Shown here: piece by piece, positions 30,117 through 37,918 of the stretch
Layout of the letters: each line of letters starts with the position of its first letter
Position numbering within the stretch: the stretch's first letter is position 1
DNA from: Burkholderiaceae bacterium
GTDB lineage: Bacteria; Pseudomonadota; Gammaproteobacteria; Burkholderiales; Burkholderiaceae
NCBI GenBank assembly: GCA_947380285.1
Contig: CANCQD010000003.1
Span: 1-45,822, forward strand
Direction: 5' to 3'
Length of the DNA stretch: 45,822 bases
Position numbers and translations under genes: made by a program
Notes under the pieces: generated by a model
Databases searched by the model: none
What the model was told of the DNA's origin: nothing
Seen by the model: the letters and a program-made list of their open reading frames with translations, nothing else

Positions 30117-31856
30117 ATGAGCAATAAACCAAAAGATCCTGTAGAGAGCGGTTTACGCAAAGGCTTAACCAGTTATGGTGACAAAGGCTTCTCTTTATTT
30201 TTACGCAAAGCCTTTATTAAGGGTGCCGGATATACCAATAGCGCTTTAGATCGCCCTGTGATCGGCATCATCAATACCGGCAGTGCCTACAACCCCTGCC
30301 ACGGTAATATGCCCCAACTGCTTGAGGCGGTTAAGCGTGGTGTGATGTTAGCTGGCGGCTTACCAATGGAATTTCCAACGATATCGATTCATGAGAGTTT
30401 TGCTGCGCCTACTAGTATGTACTTGCGCAATTTGATGTCTATGGACACCGAAGAAATGTTGCGTGCGCAACCGATGGATGCGGTAGTCATGATTGGTGGT
30501 TGCGATAAAACAGTTCCCGCCCAAATGATGGGCGCAGCTTCTGCTGGTCTACCAGCTATTCAACTGATTACTGGCTCTATGTTGACGGGCTCACATCGTA
30601 GCGAACGAGTGGGCGCTTGTACTGACTGCCGTCGTTACTGGGGAAAGTTTCGCGCTGGCGAAATCGATGAAGTCGAAAAAGATGAAGTCAATGATCAGTT
30701 GGTAGCCAGTGTAGGCACTTGTTCGGTGATGGGCACAGCAAGTACGATGGCCTGCATCTCTGAAGCGCTGGGCATGACTGTTCCAGGCGGCGCTACTCCA
30801 CCAGCAGTCACCGCAGATCGAATCCGCATCGCTGAGGAAACGGGTACTTGCGCTGTAAAGATGGCCAAAGAAGGTTTAACCATTGATAAAGTATTAAGTG
30901 CGGATGCTTTTGAAAATGCGATGCGTGTTCTGCTAGCTATTGGCGGCTCTACCAATGGCATAGTTCACTTAGCCGCTATTGCTGGACGAATGGGTCTAGA
31001 AATTGATTTGGATGCACTCGATCAGATGGGTGATGAGACGCCTGTCCTGGTTGATTTGAAGCCATCCGGTGATCACTACATGGAGAACTTCCATGATGCT
31101 GGCGGTATGACTACCTTGCTTCGTGAACTTAAGCCTCTATTGAAGCTTGATGCGATGACTGTTTCAGGCAGAACTCTTGGTGAAGAGATTGATGCTGCTC
31201 CACCCAGCTTCAAGCAAGATGTCGTGCGTCCTTTTGATAAGCCAATCTATCCACGCGGCAGTATTGCGGTCTTGCACGGCAATTTAGCCCCCGGTGGTGC
31301 CATCATCAAGCAATCTGCTGCCAATGAAAAACTGATGGAGCATGAAGGTCGCGCAGTTGTCTTTGAAGATGCGGCGGATTTGGCCAATCGTATTGATAGC
31401 CCAGATTTAGATGTCACAGCTGACGATATTTTGGTACTCAAAAATATTGGGCCTAAGGGCGCTCCCGGTATGCCGGAGGCCGGTTACATTCCTATTCCCA
31501 TGAAATTAGCGCGTGCTGGGTTAAAAGATATTGTCCGCATCTCGGATGGACGTATGAGCGGCACTGCCTTTGGTACGATTGTGTTGCACGTTACCCCTGA
31601 ATCCGCTATTGGTGGTCCTTTGGCACAAGTCCGTAATGGTGATCGCATTCGCTTAAGCGTGAAGAATCGTGAAATTAGTCTTTTAATTTCAGAAGAAGAA
31701 CTGGCTCAGCGTATGAAAGACAATCCTATTACCTCACCCACTGCTGAACGCGGCTATAAAAAGCTCTTTTTGGATACCGTTACTCAAGCAGATCAAGGTG
31801 TAGACTTTGATTTCTTAAGGGCAGTCAAGATGGTGGGTAAGACTCCGCGTAAGTAG
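30117..31856 (+). CDS. IlvD/Edd family dehydratase, closest in style to sugar-acid (arabonate-type) dehydratases
   Basis: The 579-residue iron-sulfur dehydratase has the three family cysteines in NPCHGNM, GGCDKT and VGTCSVMGTASTMAC, plus GACTDCRRYWGKFRAGEI. The cysteines ligate the cluster that removes water from 2,3-dihydroxy acids. RSERVGACTDCRRYWGKFR and a length of 579 are, from memory, like Rhizobium L-arabonate dehydratase more than classical IlvD (about 560-616), so automatic labelling as ilvD is uncertain. A role in branched-chain amino acid synthesis cannot be excluded, as no other ilv gene is in view. It is convergent with fadD. Confidence 0.85.
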   Translation: MSNKPKDPVESGLRKGLTSYGDKGFSLFLRKAFIKGAGYTNSALDRPVIGIINTGSAYNPCHGNMPQLLEAVKRGVMLAGGLPMEFPTISIHESFAAPTSMYLRNLMSMDTEEMLRAQPMDAVVMIGGCDKTVPAQMMGAASAGLPAIQLITGSMLTGSHRSERVGACTDCRRYWGKFRAGEIDEVEKDEVNDQLVASVGTCSVMGTASTMACISEALGMTVPGGATPPAVTADRIRIAEETGTCAVKMAKEGLTIDKVLSADAFENAMRVLLAIGGSTNGIVHLAAIAGRMGLEIDLDALDQMGDETPVLVDLKPSGDHYMENFHDAGGMTTLLRELKPLLKLDAMTVSGRTLGEEIDAAPPSFKQDVVRPFDKPIYPRGSIAVLHGNLAPGGAIIKQSAANEKLMEHEGRAVVFEDAADLANRIDSPDLDVTADDILVLKNIGPKGAPGMPEAGYIPIPMKLARAGLKDIVRISDGRMSGTAFGTIVLHVTPESAIGGPLAQVRNGDRIRLSVKNREISLLISEEELAQRMKDNPITSPTAERGYKKLFLDTVTQADQGVDFDFLRAVKMVGKTPRK

Positions 31857-31875
31857 CTGCAAGCTAAATAAAGTT

Positions 31876-31895
31876 AGTCCTAATGAGTCCTAATG
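31876..31895. repeat. Tandem 10-bp duplication at the fadD stop codon
   Basis: AGTCCTAATG occurs twice back to back, and the fadD stop (31890-31892 on the minus strand) lies in the second copy. It looks like a recent slippage duplication in the convergent gap with the dehydratase gene. Confidence 0.6.
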
Positions 31896-33560
31896 CTCAA
31901 GATGTCGTAGTTCACGACGTAATATCTTGCCGACATTCGATTTGGGAAGCTCATTGACGAAAACAATCTTCCTAGGTCGCTTGTAACTAGGGAGATTGCC
32001 TTTGGAATATTGCATGACATCTGCTTCAGTAATGTGATGGTTTGATCTCACCACAAAAGCCTTCACAATCTCACCCAGTTTGCGATGAGGCACTCCAATC
32101 ACGGCAGATTCTTTGATGCCAGACATTTGCGATAGAACATCCTCGACATCATTTGGAAAAACTTTAAAGCCCGCAACCACAATCATGTCTTTTTTGCGGT
32201 CAACAATCTGAATAAAGCCTTCTGCAGTGATCAGCCCAATATCACCAGACTTAAAATACCCATCAGCAGTCATGCAATGACGAGTTTCTTCGAGATTATT
32301 CCAATATCCCGCCATCACCTGTGGCCCTCGAATACAAATCTCACCAGCAGTACCCTGCGGTAGGACCACGCCATCGTCATCCAATATCACTACATCTGTA
32401 CCTGGAACTGGAGAACCAATGTGGCCAGTGAAATGCTTCTCCAGTGGGCTATTGACACAAACTACAGGGGATGTCTCTGAGAGACCATAACCTTGCGCGA
32501 TTGGTACACCAGTTAATGCTTGCCAATGGTCTGCGGTCTTTTTATGAACCGCCATTCCACCACCAATCGTCACCAATAAGTTTGGTAACTTCACCTCTTT
32601 AAATTCTGGTCGGTGAATCAGGGCATGAAATAACGTATTCACACCTGGGAAAATATTAATATTGGGATGCTTACTAAGCATTTTGATGAAACCGGTGATG
32701 TCACGAGGATTGGCCACCATCACCAACAGGCCACCCTTAGCAAGCCCCAATAAAGCACAAGCAGTCAGCGCAAAAATATGCGTTAAGGGTAAGGCGCACA
32801 AAAATACCAATTGATGGTCTGGTTGAATTTTTAATCCCGGAGTGAGCCAAGACTCTATTTGCATCACATTAGAAAGAATATTTCGATGGAGCAATACAGC
32901 ACCCTTTGAAACCCCAGTAGTGCCGCCGGTATATTGCAAAAAAGCAATGTCGTCTAAACCCATCTGGGGGCGCACAAAAGTTTGTCTACGACCAATACTT
33001 AAAGCTTCCTTAAATTGGATGTGTGGAAATTCCCAGTGCGGGATGATTTTTTTGATGCGACGTGCAACCCAGTTAATTAAATGCCCCTTGATACCCATTA
33101 ATTCCCCTGGGCTGCTGACGACCACCCTCTTAACGGATGTTTGGGTCTTTATCTGCTGATAAGTAGATGCGAAGTTTTCCATCATGACTAGAACAGAAGC
33201 GCCACTATCTTGCAATTGAGACTCTAGCTCTCGGGCAGTGTATAAGGGGTTGATATTTACCACCACGCAACCTGCGCGCAGAGTCCCAATCATTGCAATA
33301 ACATACTCGACAACATTGGGATACATCAGCGCTACACGGGCCCCTTTTTCTAATTGCAGGCTCTGAAGGTAAGAGGCAAAATCTGTTGAAAGTCGATTAA
33401 TTTCGCGATAAGAAAAAAATGTCCCCATCGATTCAATGAGTTGACGACTGCCAAATCGCTCAAAACATTCATCAATAAACTCACTCAAGGAGGGGTGGCT
33501 TAAAGGCCCCAACTCGTGAGGAACCCCCTCAGGGTAATGCTTTAACCAGGGTTTTGACAT
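31890..33560 (-). CDS. fadD: Long-chain fatty acid-CoA ligase
   Basis: The roughly 556-residue ligase activates fatty acids to acyl-CoA via acyl-AMP. Core motifs are LQYTGGTTGVSKGAV (AMP binding), GYGLSETSP, GYFKSGDIG, DRKKDMIVVAGFKVFPNDVE and the C-terminal catalytic Lys region KSNVGKILRREL. The start is unclear: ATG 33560 (MSKPWLKHYP), GTG 33566 and TTG 33569 are in frame, and a GAG run lies 8-12 bases before. MSKPWLKHYP resembles usual FadD N-termini. It is 36 bp downstream of a nucleosidase gene, with no shared function. Confidence 0.9.
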   Translation of the reverse strand: MSKPWLKHYPEGVPHELGPLSHPSLSEFIDECFERFGSRQLIESMGTFFSYREINRLSTDFASYLQSLQLEKGARVALMYPNVVEYVIAMIGTLRAGCVVVNINPLYTARELESQLQDSGASVLVMMENFASTYQQIKTQTSVKRVVVSSPGELMGIKGHLINWVARRIKKIIPHWEFPHIQFKEALSIGRRQTFVRPQMGLDDIAFLQYTGGTTGVSKGAVLLHRNILSNVMQIESWLTPGLKIQPDHQLVFLCALPLTHIFALTACALLGLAKGGLLVMVANPRDITGFIKMLSKHPNINIFPGVNTLFHALIHRPEFKEVKLPNLLVTIGGGMAVHKKTADHWQALTGVPIAQGYGLSETSPVVCVNSPLEKHFTGHIGSPVPGTDVVILDDDGVVLPQGTAGEICIRGPQVMAGYWNNLEETRHCMTADGYFKSGDIGLITAEGFIQIVDRKKDMIVVAGFKVFPNDVEDVLSQMSGIKESAVIGVPHRKLGEIVKAFVVRSNHHITEADVMQYSKGNLPSYKRPRKIVFVNELPKSNVGKILRRELRHLEH

Positions 33561-33604
33561 ATCCACCAATATATCTCGTAAGTATCTCGAAACTGTCTCG
33601 TAAC

Positions 33605-34162
33605 TTAAGCAATGATTTGCTTAAGTTTGTCTAAGAATAACTCTTGGCCATGGTGAACCCTGGACTGCCAATCATTAGCAGAACTCTCATTAGCATCATC
33701 AGTAATGTATTTAAAAGACTGCCATGGGATGCGATGCTCATGTGCAACTGCAGCAATTGCAAATAACTCCATGTCTACTACATCTACGCCTTGACTATGT
33801 AACCACGGATCATGGGCGGTTACAAAACTATCTCCAGAGCCACATAGAAATGACCCCGTAGACAAATACTCTTGAGGTCTTGGACAAAATGGAGCGCTAC
33901 CACGGGGAGCCAAAGGTTCAGCATGCATATCCCGTTGAATGACCTTGCCGATCTCTAAGAGACCCTGCAAATCGGGTTTGATTTTTCCTGCGGTACCAAA
34001 ATTCAAGATTCTTTTTGGTGAGCACTCCTGTATTGCTTTAATACTGGTCATCGTGGCATTAATTTTGCCGATGCCGGAATACACAATCTCTACCCCTTTA
34101 GGCAATGACTCTCGCTTGAGCTCGGACTCCAATGCGGTAATAATGAGTAGTTCTGTTTTCAT
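33605..34162 (-). CDS. Nucleoside phosphorylase-family protein, probable adenine-releasing nucleosidase
   Basis: The 185-residue protein has the phosphorylase fold: MKTELLIITALESELKRESLP at the N-terminus (MTAN-like IIxAMExE), SGIGKINATMTSIKAI, FGTAGKI (glycine-rich substrate loop) and VVDMELFAIAAVAH, matching the E/M-containing ribose-binding VDMEGAA block of MTA/SAH nucleosidases. It releases purine bases; adenine is suggested by the divergent Apt gene. It is shorter than MtnN (about 230). A TTG 54 bp upstream would lie within apt; the ATG 34162 is preferred. Its start is 11 bp from the apt start. Confidence 0.8.
   Translation of the reverse strand: MKTELLIITALESELKRESLPKGVEIVYSGIGKINATMTSIKAIQECSPKRILNFGTAGKIKPDLQGLLEIGKVIQRDMHAEPLAPRGSAPFCPRPQEYLSTGSFLCGSGDSFVTAHDPWLHSQGVDVVDMELFAIAAVAHEHRIPWQSFKYITDDANESSANDWQSRVHHGQELFLDKLKQIIA
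34116..34144 (+). promoter_or_regulatory. Candidate apt promoter inside the nucleosidase gene
   Basis: TTGAGC (34116-34121) and AATAAT (34139-34144) are separated by 17 bases. The start near 34151 falls inside the first codons of the divergent nucleosidase and gives a leader of about 23 bases for apt. Confidence 0.4.
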
Positions 34163-34173
34163 ATTGGCTGGTG

Positions 34174-34692
34174 ATGAATTTATTAGATTATCTACCCGGA
34201 GTTCCTGATTTTCCAAAACCCGGCATCCTCTTTAGGGATATCTCTCCACTTTTAGCTAGCCCAATTGCCTTTAAAGAGGCTATTGGACAACTTCATGAAC
34301 TGGCGCAGCAGTTTGATTACACCCATATTTTAGGCATAGAGTCACGTGGCTTTATCTTTGGATCTGCTCTAGCCCACCACGCTCATAAAGGCTTAGTGCT
34401 AGCCAGAAAGCCCAACAAACTTCCCTTGGCCAGCCATCGAGAAGCTTATGGCTTGGAATATGGAAGTGACTCTCTAGAGATTCAGCAGTCCACCTTGCCA
34501 AAAGATGCCAAAGTATTGCTATTAGATGACGTGTTAGCTACCGGGGGAACCTTGGTTGCTGCAGATAAATTAATTCGGAGCGCTGGCTTTGAAGTCACTG
34601 GTGCCATCACTTTGCTGGAAATCGCCTTCTTAAATGGTAACGAGCTGTTAAATCAACATGGCATTCGCCACCAATCTGTATTAAAAAGCTAG
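34174..34692 (+). CDS. apt: Adenine phosphoribosyltransferase
   Basis: The 172-residue enzyme makes AMP from adenine and PRPP. Its PRPP loop is LLLDDVLATGGTL, and DFPKPGILFRDISPLL, ESRGFIFGSALA and RKPNKLP are Apt-specific blocks. Length is standard (about 170-180). A GTG codon at 34171 precedes the ATG at 34174, which is preferred. It is divergent with a nucleosidase that probably supplies adenine, making a compact salvage pair. Its TAG stop overlaps the stop of yqjK: the CTAG at 34689-34692 ends both genes. Confidence 0.96.
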   Translation: MNLLDYLPGVPDFPKPGILFRDISPLLASPIAFKEAIGQLHELAQQFDYTHILGIESRGFIFGSALAHHAHKGLVLARKPNKLPLASHREAYGLEYGSDSLEIQQSTLPKDAKVLLLDDVLATGGTLVAADKLIRSAGFEVTGAITLLEIAFLNGNELLNQHGIRHQSVLKS

Positions 34693-34970
34693 ATTAGTTT
34701 TTTAGCGCTCTTAATGATCTTCATAGCGCCCCAACCTACCGCTAGCGCTTTACTTGCAAGCTTAGGTTTGTAATGCGCTAGTGCTGCAAAAGCACTAGTC
34801 CAGAGGATAGGGTTACTCTTCAAGAAATTAACCGCGTCTATGCCTTGATCGGCCCAGGAAAGCGGCTTTTCCCATGGTTCAAAATGTTCTGCTAACGCAA
34901 TTCGCTCCCGACTTGCCTGAACCTTGAGTTCCTGTTGGCGATGCTCTAAAGCCTTTAGTTGCTGACTCAT
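34689..34970 (-). CDS. yqjK: YqjK-like protein
   Basis: The 93-residue protein has a charged coiled-coil-like N-terminus (QLKALEHRQQELKVQASRERI) and a weakly hydrophobic C-terminal segment (NPILWTSAFAALAHYKP). It fits the YqjK family encoded next to YqjE and YqjD in many proteobacteria; function unknown. Its ATG overlaps the yqjE stop by four bases (ATGA), showing translational coupling. It is convergent with apt and shares the palindromic CTAG stop. Confidence 0.75.
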   Translation of the reverse strand: MSQQLKALEHRQQELKVQASRERIALAEHFEPWEKPLSWADQGIDAVNFLKSNPILWTSAFAALAHYKPKLASKALAVGWGAMKIIKSAKKLI

Positions 34971-35335
34971 TTTGAAAGCGCATCGCGATCTTTTGCAAGT
35001 TCCGAAATAGAAGCCTCAAATAACTTGGGCATCTTGCGCAGTGATTGGGTAATCAGCGCTGCCAGAATTAAGCCGACGGACAAAAACGCTCCCGTCAATA
35101 ATCCAAGGGCTAGCATTCGATCAGTCTCCCAGCTATAAATCACAATGAGCAATGCCAACATGACTAAGCCGAAGAATAAAAAGAATAAAGCGCAAATAAT
35201 CATGACTAGCAAGCTGATGAATTTACTTCTAGCTATTTGTACATCAAGCGATAACAGTTCGAGACGAGTTTGCGCTATGGATGCTCCAGTTGCTGCAAGA
35301 CCCTTGATGGAGGAAAGTAAATTTTCTTGAGACAT
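34967..35335 (-). CDS. yqjE: YqjE family membrane protein (phage holin family/Holin-X type)
   Basis: The 122-residue protein has two hydrophobic helices, FISLLVMIICALFFLFFGLV (about 38-58) and ALGLLTGAFLSVGLILAAL (about 75-94), between charged ends. YqjE is annotated as a holin-family or putative envelope protein; no phage genes are near, and it lies between yqjD and yqjK as in many proteobacteria. It probably sits at the inner membrane with YqjD. The start is six bases after the yqjD stop. Confidence 0.8.
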   Translation of the reverse strand: MSQENLLSSIKGLAATGASIAQTRLELLSLDVQIARSKFISLLVMIICALFFLFFGLVMLALLIVIYSWETDRMLALGLLTGAFLSVGLILAALITQSLRKMPKLFEASISELAKDRDALSK

Positions 35336-35341
35336 AGAGAT

Positions 35342-35683
35342 CTAGCGACGTCCAATGAATAAGCCAATCAGCAACCCTAAGCCAGCTGCGACTCCGACCG
35401 CTTCCCAGGGATTGCGATGTACAAAATCATCTGCACTATCAGCGGCAACTTTCGCCTTATCAAGCAGCTTACCTTCAACATCAGAAAGACTCTCTTTGGC
35501 ACCCGCTAAAGTTTCTAGGGCTTTATTTCGAATCGAGCTAATCACCTCGCCTGGATGATCTTCGGTTGCTTTGATTAAAGCCTCGGCATCAGCCATCAGT
35601 GATTTGAATTCACCAATCAATTGCTCTGCACCAGTTTGATGTTCGTCATGTACTACAGGATGGTCTAACTTCTTAGCGGTCAT
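35342..35683 (-). CDS. yqjD: DUF883 family protein, ElaB/YqjD-like
   Basis: The 113-residue protein is helical with a C-terminal hydrophobic anchor: FVHRNPWEAVGVAAGLGLLI followed by GLFIGRR, the hallmark of DUF883/ElaB-YqjD proteins. In E. coli YqjD and ElaB are tail-anchored inner-membrane proteins that associate with ribosomes and are stress-induced; this is knowledge of the family. The gene heads yqjD-yqjE-yqjK on the minus strand. AGGA lies 11 bases before the ATG. Confidence 0.9.
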   Translation of the reverse strand: MTAKKLDHPVVHDEHQTGAEQLIGEFKSLMADAEALIKATEDHPGEVISSIRNKALETLAGAKESLSDVEGKLLDKAKVAADSADDFVHRNPWEAVGVAAGLGLLIGLFIGRR

Positions 35684-35733
35684 GGAGATGTATTCCTAGT
35701 AGATAAAGCATTCACTACAGACATAACCCTATT

Positions 35734-36195
35734 CTAAGCACTTCTATCCTGAGATCTCAACAATAAAACGGTCATTCCTGCATTGCCCTCTTTAAAGCGC
35801 TTCAGATACCGCTTTAGTCCAGGCCGACGTTTGAGTAAGTCGCAATAAGCCTCGCTACCATAAGCGACGTCTTCACCAAAGTGATATTCGTCCACACGAT
35901 CGGAATATCGATTATTTTCCAGTGCATCATGAATGGCCCATTTAATGCGACCGCCTTCACCGCTGGATCCATATCCATGAATCAACACAATCGCTTTGAT
36001 TCCTAGCTCCAAAGATTTTCGAAGATAGTCAGTAAGCCGATCTAAAGCTTCTTCAACGTATGGCCCGTCTTGCTTTATATTGAGCTCAAACGTATCCGAG
36101 CTCAGAATGGGTAAATTTTCTGAGCCACAATGCGGACATTGATTGAACAATGCCCGCATATTTCCACAATCAGGACATTCAGCGTGATGTGCCAA
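35734..36195 (-). CDS. Zinc-ribbon Smr/MutS2-like domain protein
   Basis: The 153-residue protein starts with a zinc ribbon (CPDC at residue 8 and CPHC near 21) and then has an Smr-like fold: ELNIKQDGPYVEEALDRLTDY, IVLIHGYGSSGEGGRIKWAI and a C-terminal GMTVLLLR strand. Smr domains bind or cleave nucleic acids. The only start that keeps the first CPDC pair is TTG at 36195; AGGAG lies too far upstream for a normal ribosome-binding site. It follows a secreted protein gene by 23 bp. Role of the zinc ribbon plus Smr pair is not known to me. Confidence 0.8.
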   Translation of the reverse strand: MAHHAECPDCGNMRALFNQCPHCGSENLPILSSDTFELNIKQDGPYVEEALDRLTDYLRKSLELGIKAIVLIHGYGSSGEGGRIKWAIHDALENNRYSDRVDEYHFGEDVAYGSEAYCDLLKRRPGLKRYLKRFKEGNAGMTVLLLRSQDRSA

Positions 36196-36218
36196 CTTAT
36201 TAAATCGAACTGAACTCC

Positions 36219-36518
36219 TTAAGAGCAGTACTTACCTTCTAAACCTCTTGCATCAGTTGTCTTATCGTCAACCATTAAGTTCAAAGTCTTTTGTGCAAGA
36301 TCCCGATTTTCTGGGGTCTTCAGACTCGCGTTTATTAATGTGGATACATCCTTGCGAATAGAGGTGTTGCCATAACGCAAGTCCTTCAAAATAGATACTG
36401 CCTCAGCTGATATTTTGCACTGCTGATTTACCAGCTCAGAAGAATCCGACGGCTTTGTATTTGCAAATGCAAACGCAGCAACGGAGACTGTTACGGCTGC
36501 TAATAAAGTCTTTTTCAT
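36219..36518 (-). CDS. Small secreted protein, hypothetical
   Basis: The 99-residue protein begins with a signal peptide (MKKTLLAAVTVSVAAFAFA, cleavage near residue 20) and contains two cysteines (QQCKISAEA and YCS at the end) that could form a disulfide in the periplasm, in a helical domain with VSTLINASLKTPENRDLAQK. Family not recognised. It begins one base after the stop of an HTH protein (TAAGATG), so the two are translationally coupled, and is followed by the Smr gene. Confidence 0.75.
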   Translation of the reverse strand: MKKTLLAAVTVSVAAFAFANTKPSDSSELVNQQCKISAEAVSILKDLRYGNTSIRKDVSTLINASLKTPENRDLAQKTLNLMVDDKTTDARGLEGKYCS

Positions 36519-36519
36519 C

Positions 36520-36699
36520 TTAGTTCCTTATTTTGTGACCACACGTTGGACAACAACCGACTTCTTTCGCTCTTGTTTTTCTCAGAGCGGCATACACACT
36601 GGATTCTGAAATTTCCATCTTTCTCGCTGCCTGAGCCGCAGTCATACCCTTCCCTACCCACTCCAAGGCTTGTTGTGTTTTAGGTATCTGTCTCTTCAT
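36520..36699 (-). CDS. 59-residue helix-turn-helix protein with C-terminal zinc-ribbon motif
   Basis: The reading frame begins at ATG 36699 with a strong GGGAG six bases upstream. Translation begins MKRQIPKTQQALEWVGKGM, continues with the HTH-like TAAQAARKMEISESSVYAALR and ends CCPTCGHKIRN. The helix-turn-helix resembles Hin/IclR-type or transposon-resolvase-like recognition helices (AAQAARKMEISESSVYAAL). CxxC may bind zinc. It is only 59 residues, but codon use, ribosome-binding site and position argue for a real gene. It is coupled to the secreted protein gene downstream and has an inverted-repeat operator in its own promoter. Confidence 0.75.
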   Translation of the reverse strand: MKRQIPKTQQALEWVGKGMTAAQAARKMEISESSVYAALRKTRAKEVGCCPTCGHKIRN

Positions 36700-36718
36700 T
36701 TCATCTCCCAGTTCTTAC

Positions 36719-36746
36719 ACTATATCACAACTTCTGTTATTGTGAA
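36719..36746 (-). promoter_or_regulatory. Promoter of the small HTH gene
   Basis: On the minus strand TTCACA (36746-36741) and TATAGT (36724-36719) are spaced by 16 bases, each 5/6 to consensus. Transcription would start near 36712, about 13 bases before the ATG at 36699, with the GGGAG between. Confidence 0.5.
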
Positions 36747-36753
36747 GTTGTGA
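36725..36753. promoter_or_regulatory. Perfect 10-bp inverted repeat overlapping the HTH gene promoter
   Basis: TCACAACTTC (36725-36734) and GAAGTTGTGA (36744-36753) flank nine bases. The repeat covers the -35 and reaches the edge of the -10, the classic place for a repressor. The most likely ligand is the small HTH protein encoded just downstream, giving autoregulation. From 36754 to 36910 the DNA has other short stems (AAGCCA at 36788-36793 with TGGCTT at 36809-36814) before the next gene. Confidence 0.6.
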
Positions 36754-36922
36754 ACTTTAGTAAAAGTCTAGTGAGATACCCCAATACAAGCCAAGGGGTT
36801 CGATGTCATGGCTTTGGCTGCAAGAACGCCTCTAGGCAGCTTTGGTGTTATAAATACTGCATAAATAAGAAATTGGGGCTTATGAGACTGTCTTAAAGCA
36901 CCCTAGAAATTTGAGGAGATCT

Positions 36923-37915
36923 ATGTCTACACATTTCATGCCAAAAAAAGGCTTACTGACTATTTTTGCCATACTCATTACGGCAATATCGATCCCAGCT
37001 TTCGCGCAATCATCACCAGCATGGCCGACCAAGCCAATCAAGATTATTGTTGGCTATTCTGCTGGTGGTGCTACTGATGTATTAACGCGCTTAGTGTCAG
37101 TTAGCATGGGCAATACATTGGGACAATCCATTGTGGTTGAGAATCGTCCTGGCGCCAATAGCAACGTAGGTGCAGAAATCGTGGCTCGCTCACCTGCTGA
37201 TGGTTATACGCTGTATGCCTTCTCTATAGCAAACACGATTAACGCTACGCTCTACCCTAATTTGAGCTACGACCCTATAAAAGACTTTGAACCAGTAGGC
37301 ATGATTGCCAAGATTCCAAATATTCTGGTGGTTAATCCAAGCCTTCCTGTAAAAACTGTCGCTGACTATGTCCGTTACGCTAAGGACTCCAAAGACGGCG
37401 TCACATTTGCTTCTTCTGGTAGCGGTTCATCCATTCATCTCTCCGGTGAAATGTTTAAGATGCAGGCAAAAATTCAAATGCTGCATATTCCATACAAAGG
37501 GAGCGCACCAGCGGTAACTGATTTGCTTGGCGGTCAAGTTGAATCCATGTTTGATAACGCCCCTTCTGCATTACCCCATATTAAGGCTGGAAAACTTCGT
37601 CCGATTGCAGTTACTAGCGCGCAACGCTCACCGTTTTTGCCGGATGTCCCTACCATTTCTGAATCAGGTTATCCAGGCTTTGACGTACAGTCTTGGTTTG
37701 CACTTGTAGCTCCGGCTGGAACCCCAAAGCCGATCGTTCTACAGTTAAATGCCGCCCTCAATAAAGCACTCAATTCACCTGAGGTTAAACAACGCATGCA
37801 AGAGCTAGCGGCAACACCAGATCCTGGCACTCCAGAAAAGATGGCTTCATTTGAGGCATCTGAAGTCAAGCGCTGGCGTGAAGTAGTCAAAGCTTCCGGC
37901 GCTAAAGCTGAATAG
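36923..37915 (+). CDS. Bug family (TctC-like) periplasmic solute-binding protein
   Basis: The 330-residue protein has a signal peptide (GLLTIFAILITAISIPAFAQ) and the Bug fold markers WPTKPIKIIVGYSAGGATD, VVENRPGANSNVGAE and IPYKGSAPAVTDLLGGQV. Bug proteins bind carboxylates, often for tripartite tricarboxylate transporters, but orphans are common in betaproteobacteria; no membrane TctA/TctB genes are near. ATG 36923 has AGGAG four bases upstream; an in-frame TTG at 36911 lies before it. It starts a plus-strand operon whose next gene, an acyl-CoA synthetase, begins three bases after its stop. Confidence 0.92.
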   Translation: MSTHFMPKKGLLTIFAILITAISIPAFAQSSPAWPTKPIKIIVGYSAGGATDVLTRLVSVSMGNTLGQSIVVENRPGANSNVGAEIVARSPADGYTLYAFSIANTINATLYPNLSYDPIKDFEPVGMIAKIPNILVVNPSLPVKTVADYVRYAKDSKDGVTFASSGSGSSIHLSGEMFKMQAKIQMLHIPYKGSAPAVTDLLGGQVESMFDNAPSALPHIKAGKLRPIAVTSAQRSPFLPDVPTISESGYPGFDVQSWFALVAPAGTPKPIVLQLNAALNKALNSPEVKQRMQELAATPDPGTPEKMASFEASEVKRWREVVKASGAKAE

Positions 37916-37918
37916 TCT

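Noticed and set aside
34967..35335. YqjE-family protein read as a phage holin, suggesting a prophage remnant
   Set aside because: It lies in a yqjD-yqjE-yqjK housekeeping arrangement with no phage structural, lysis or integrase genes around.
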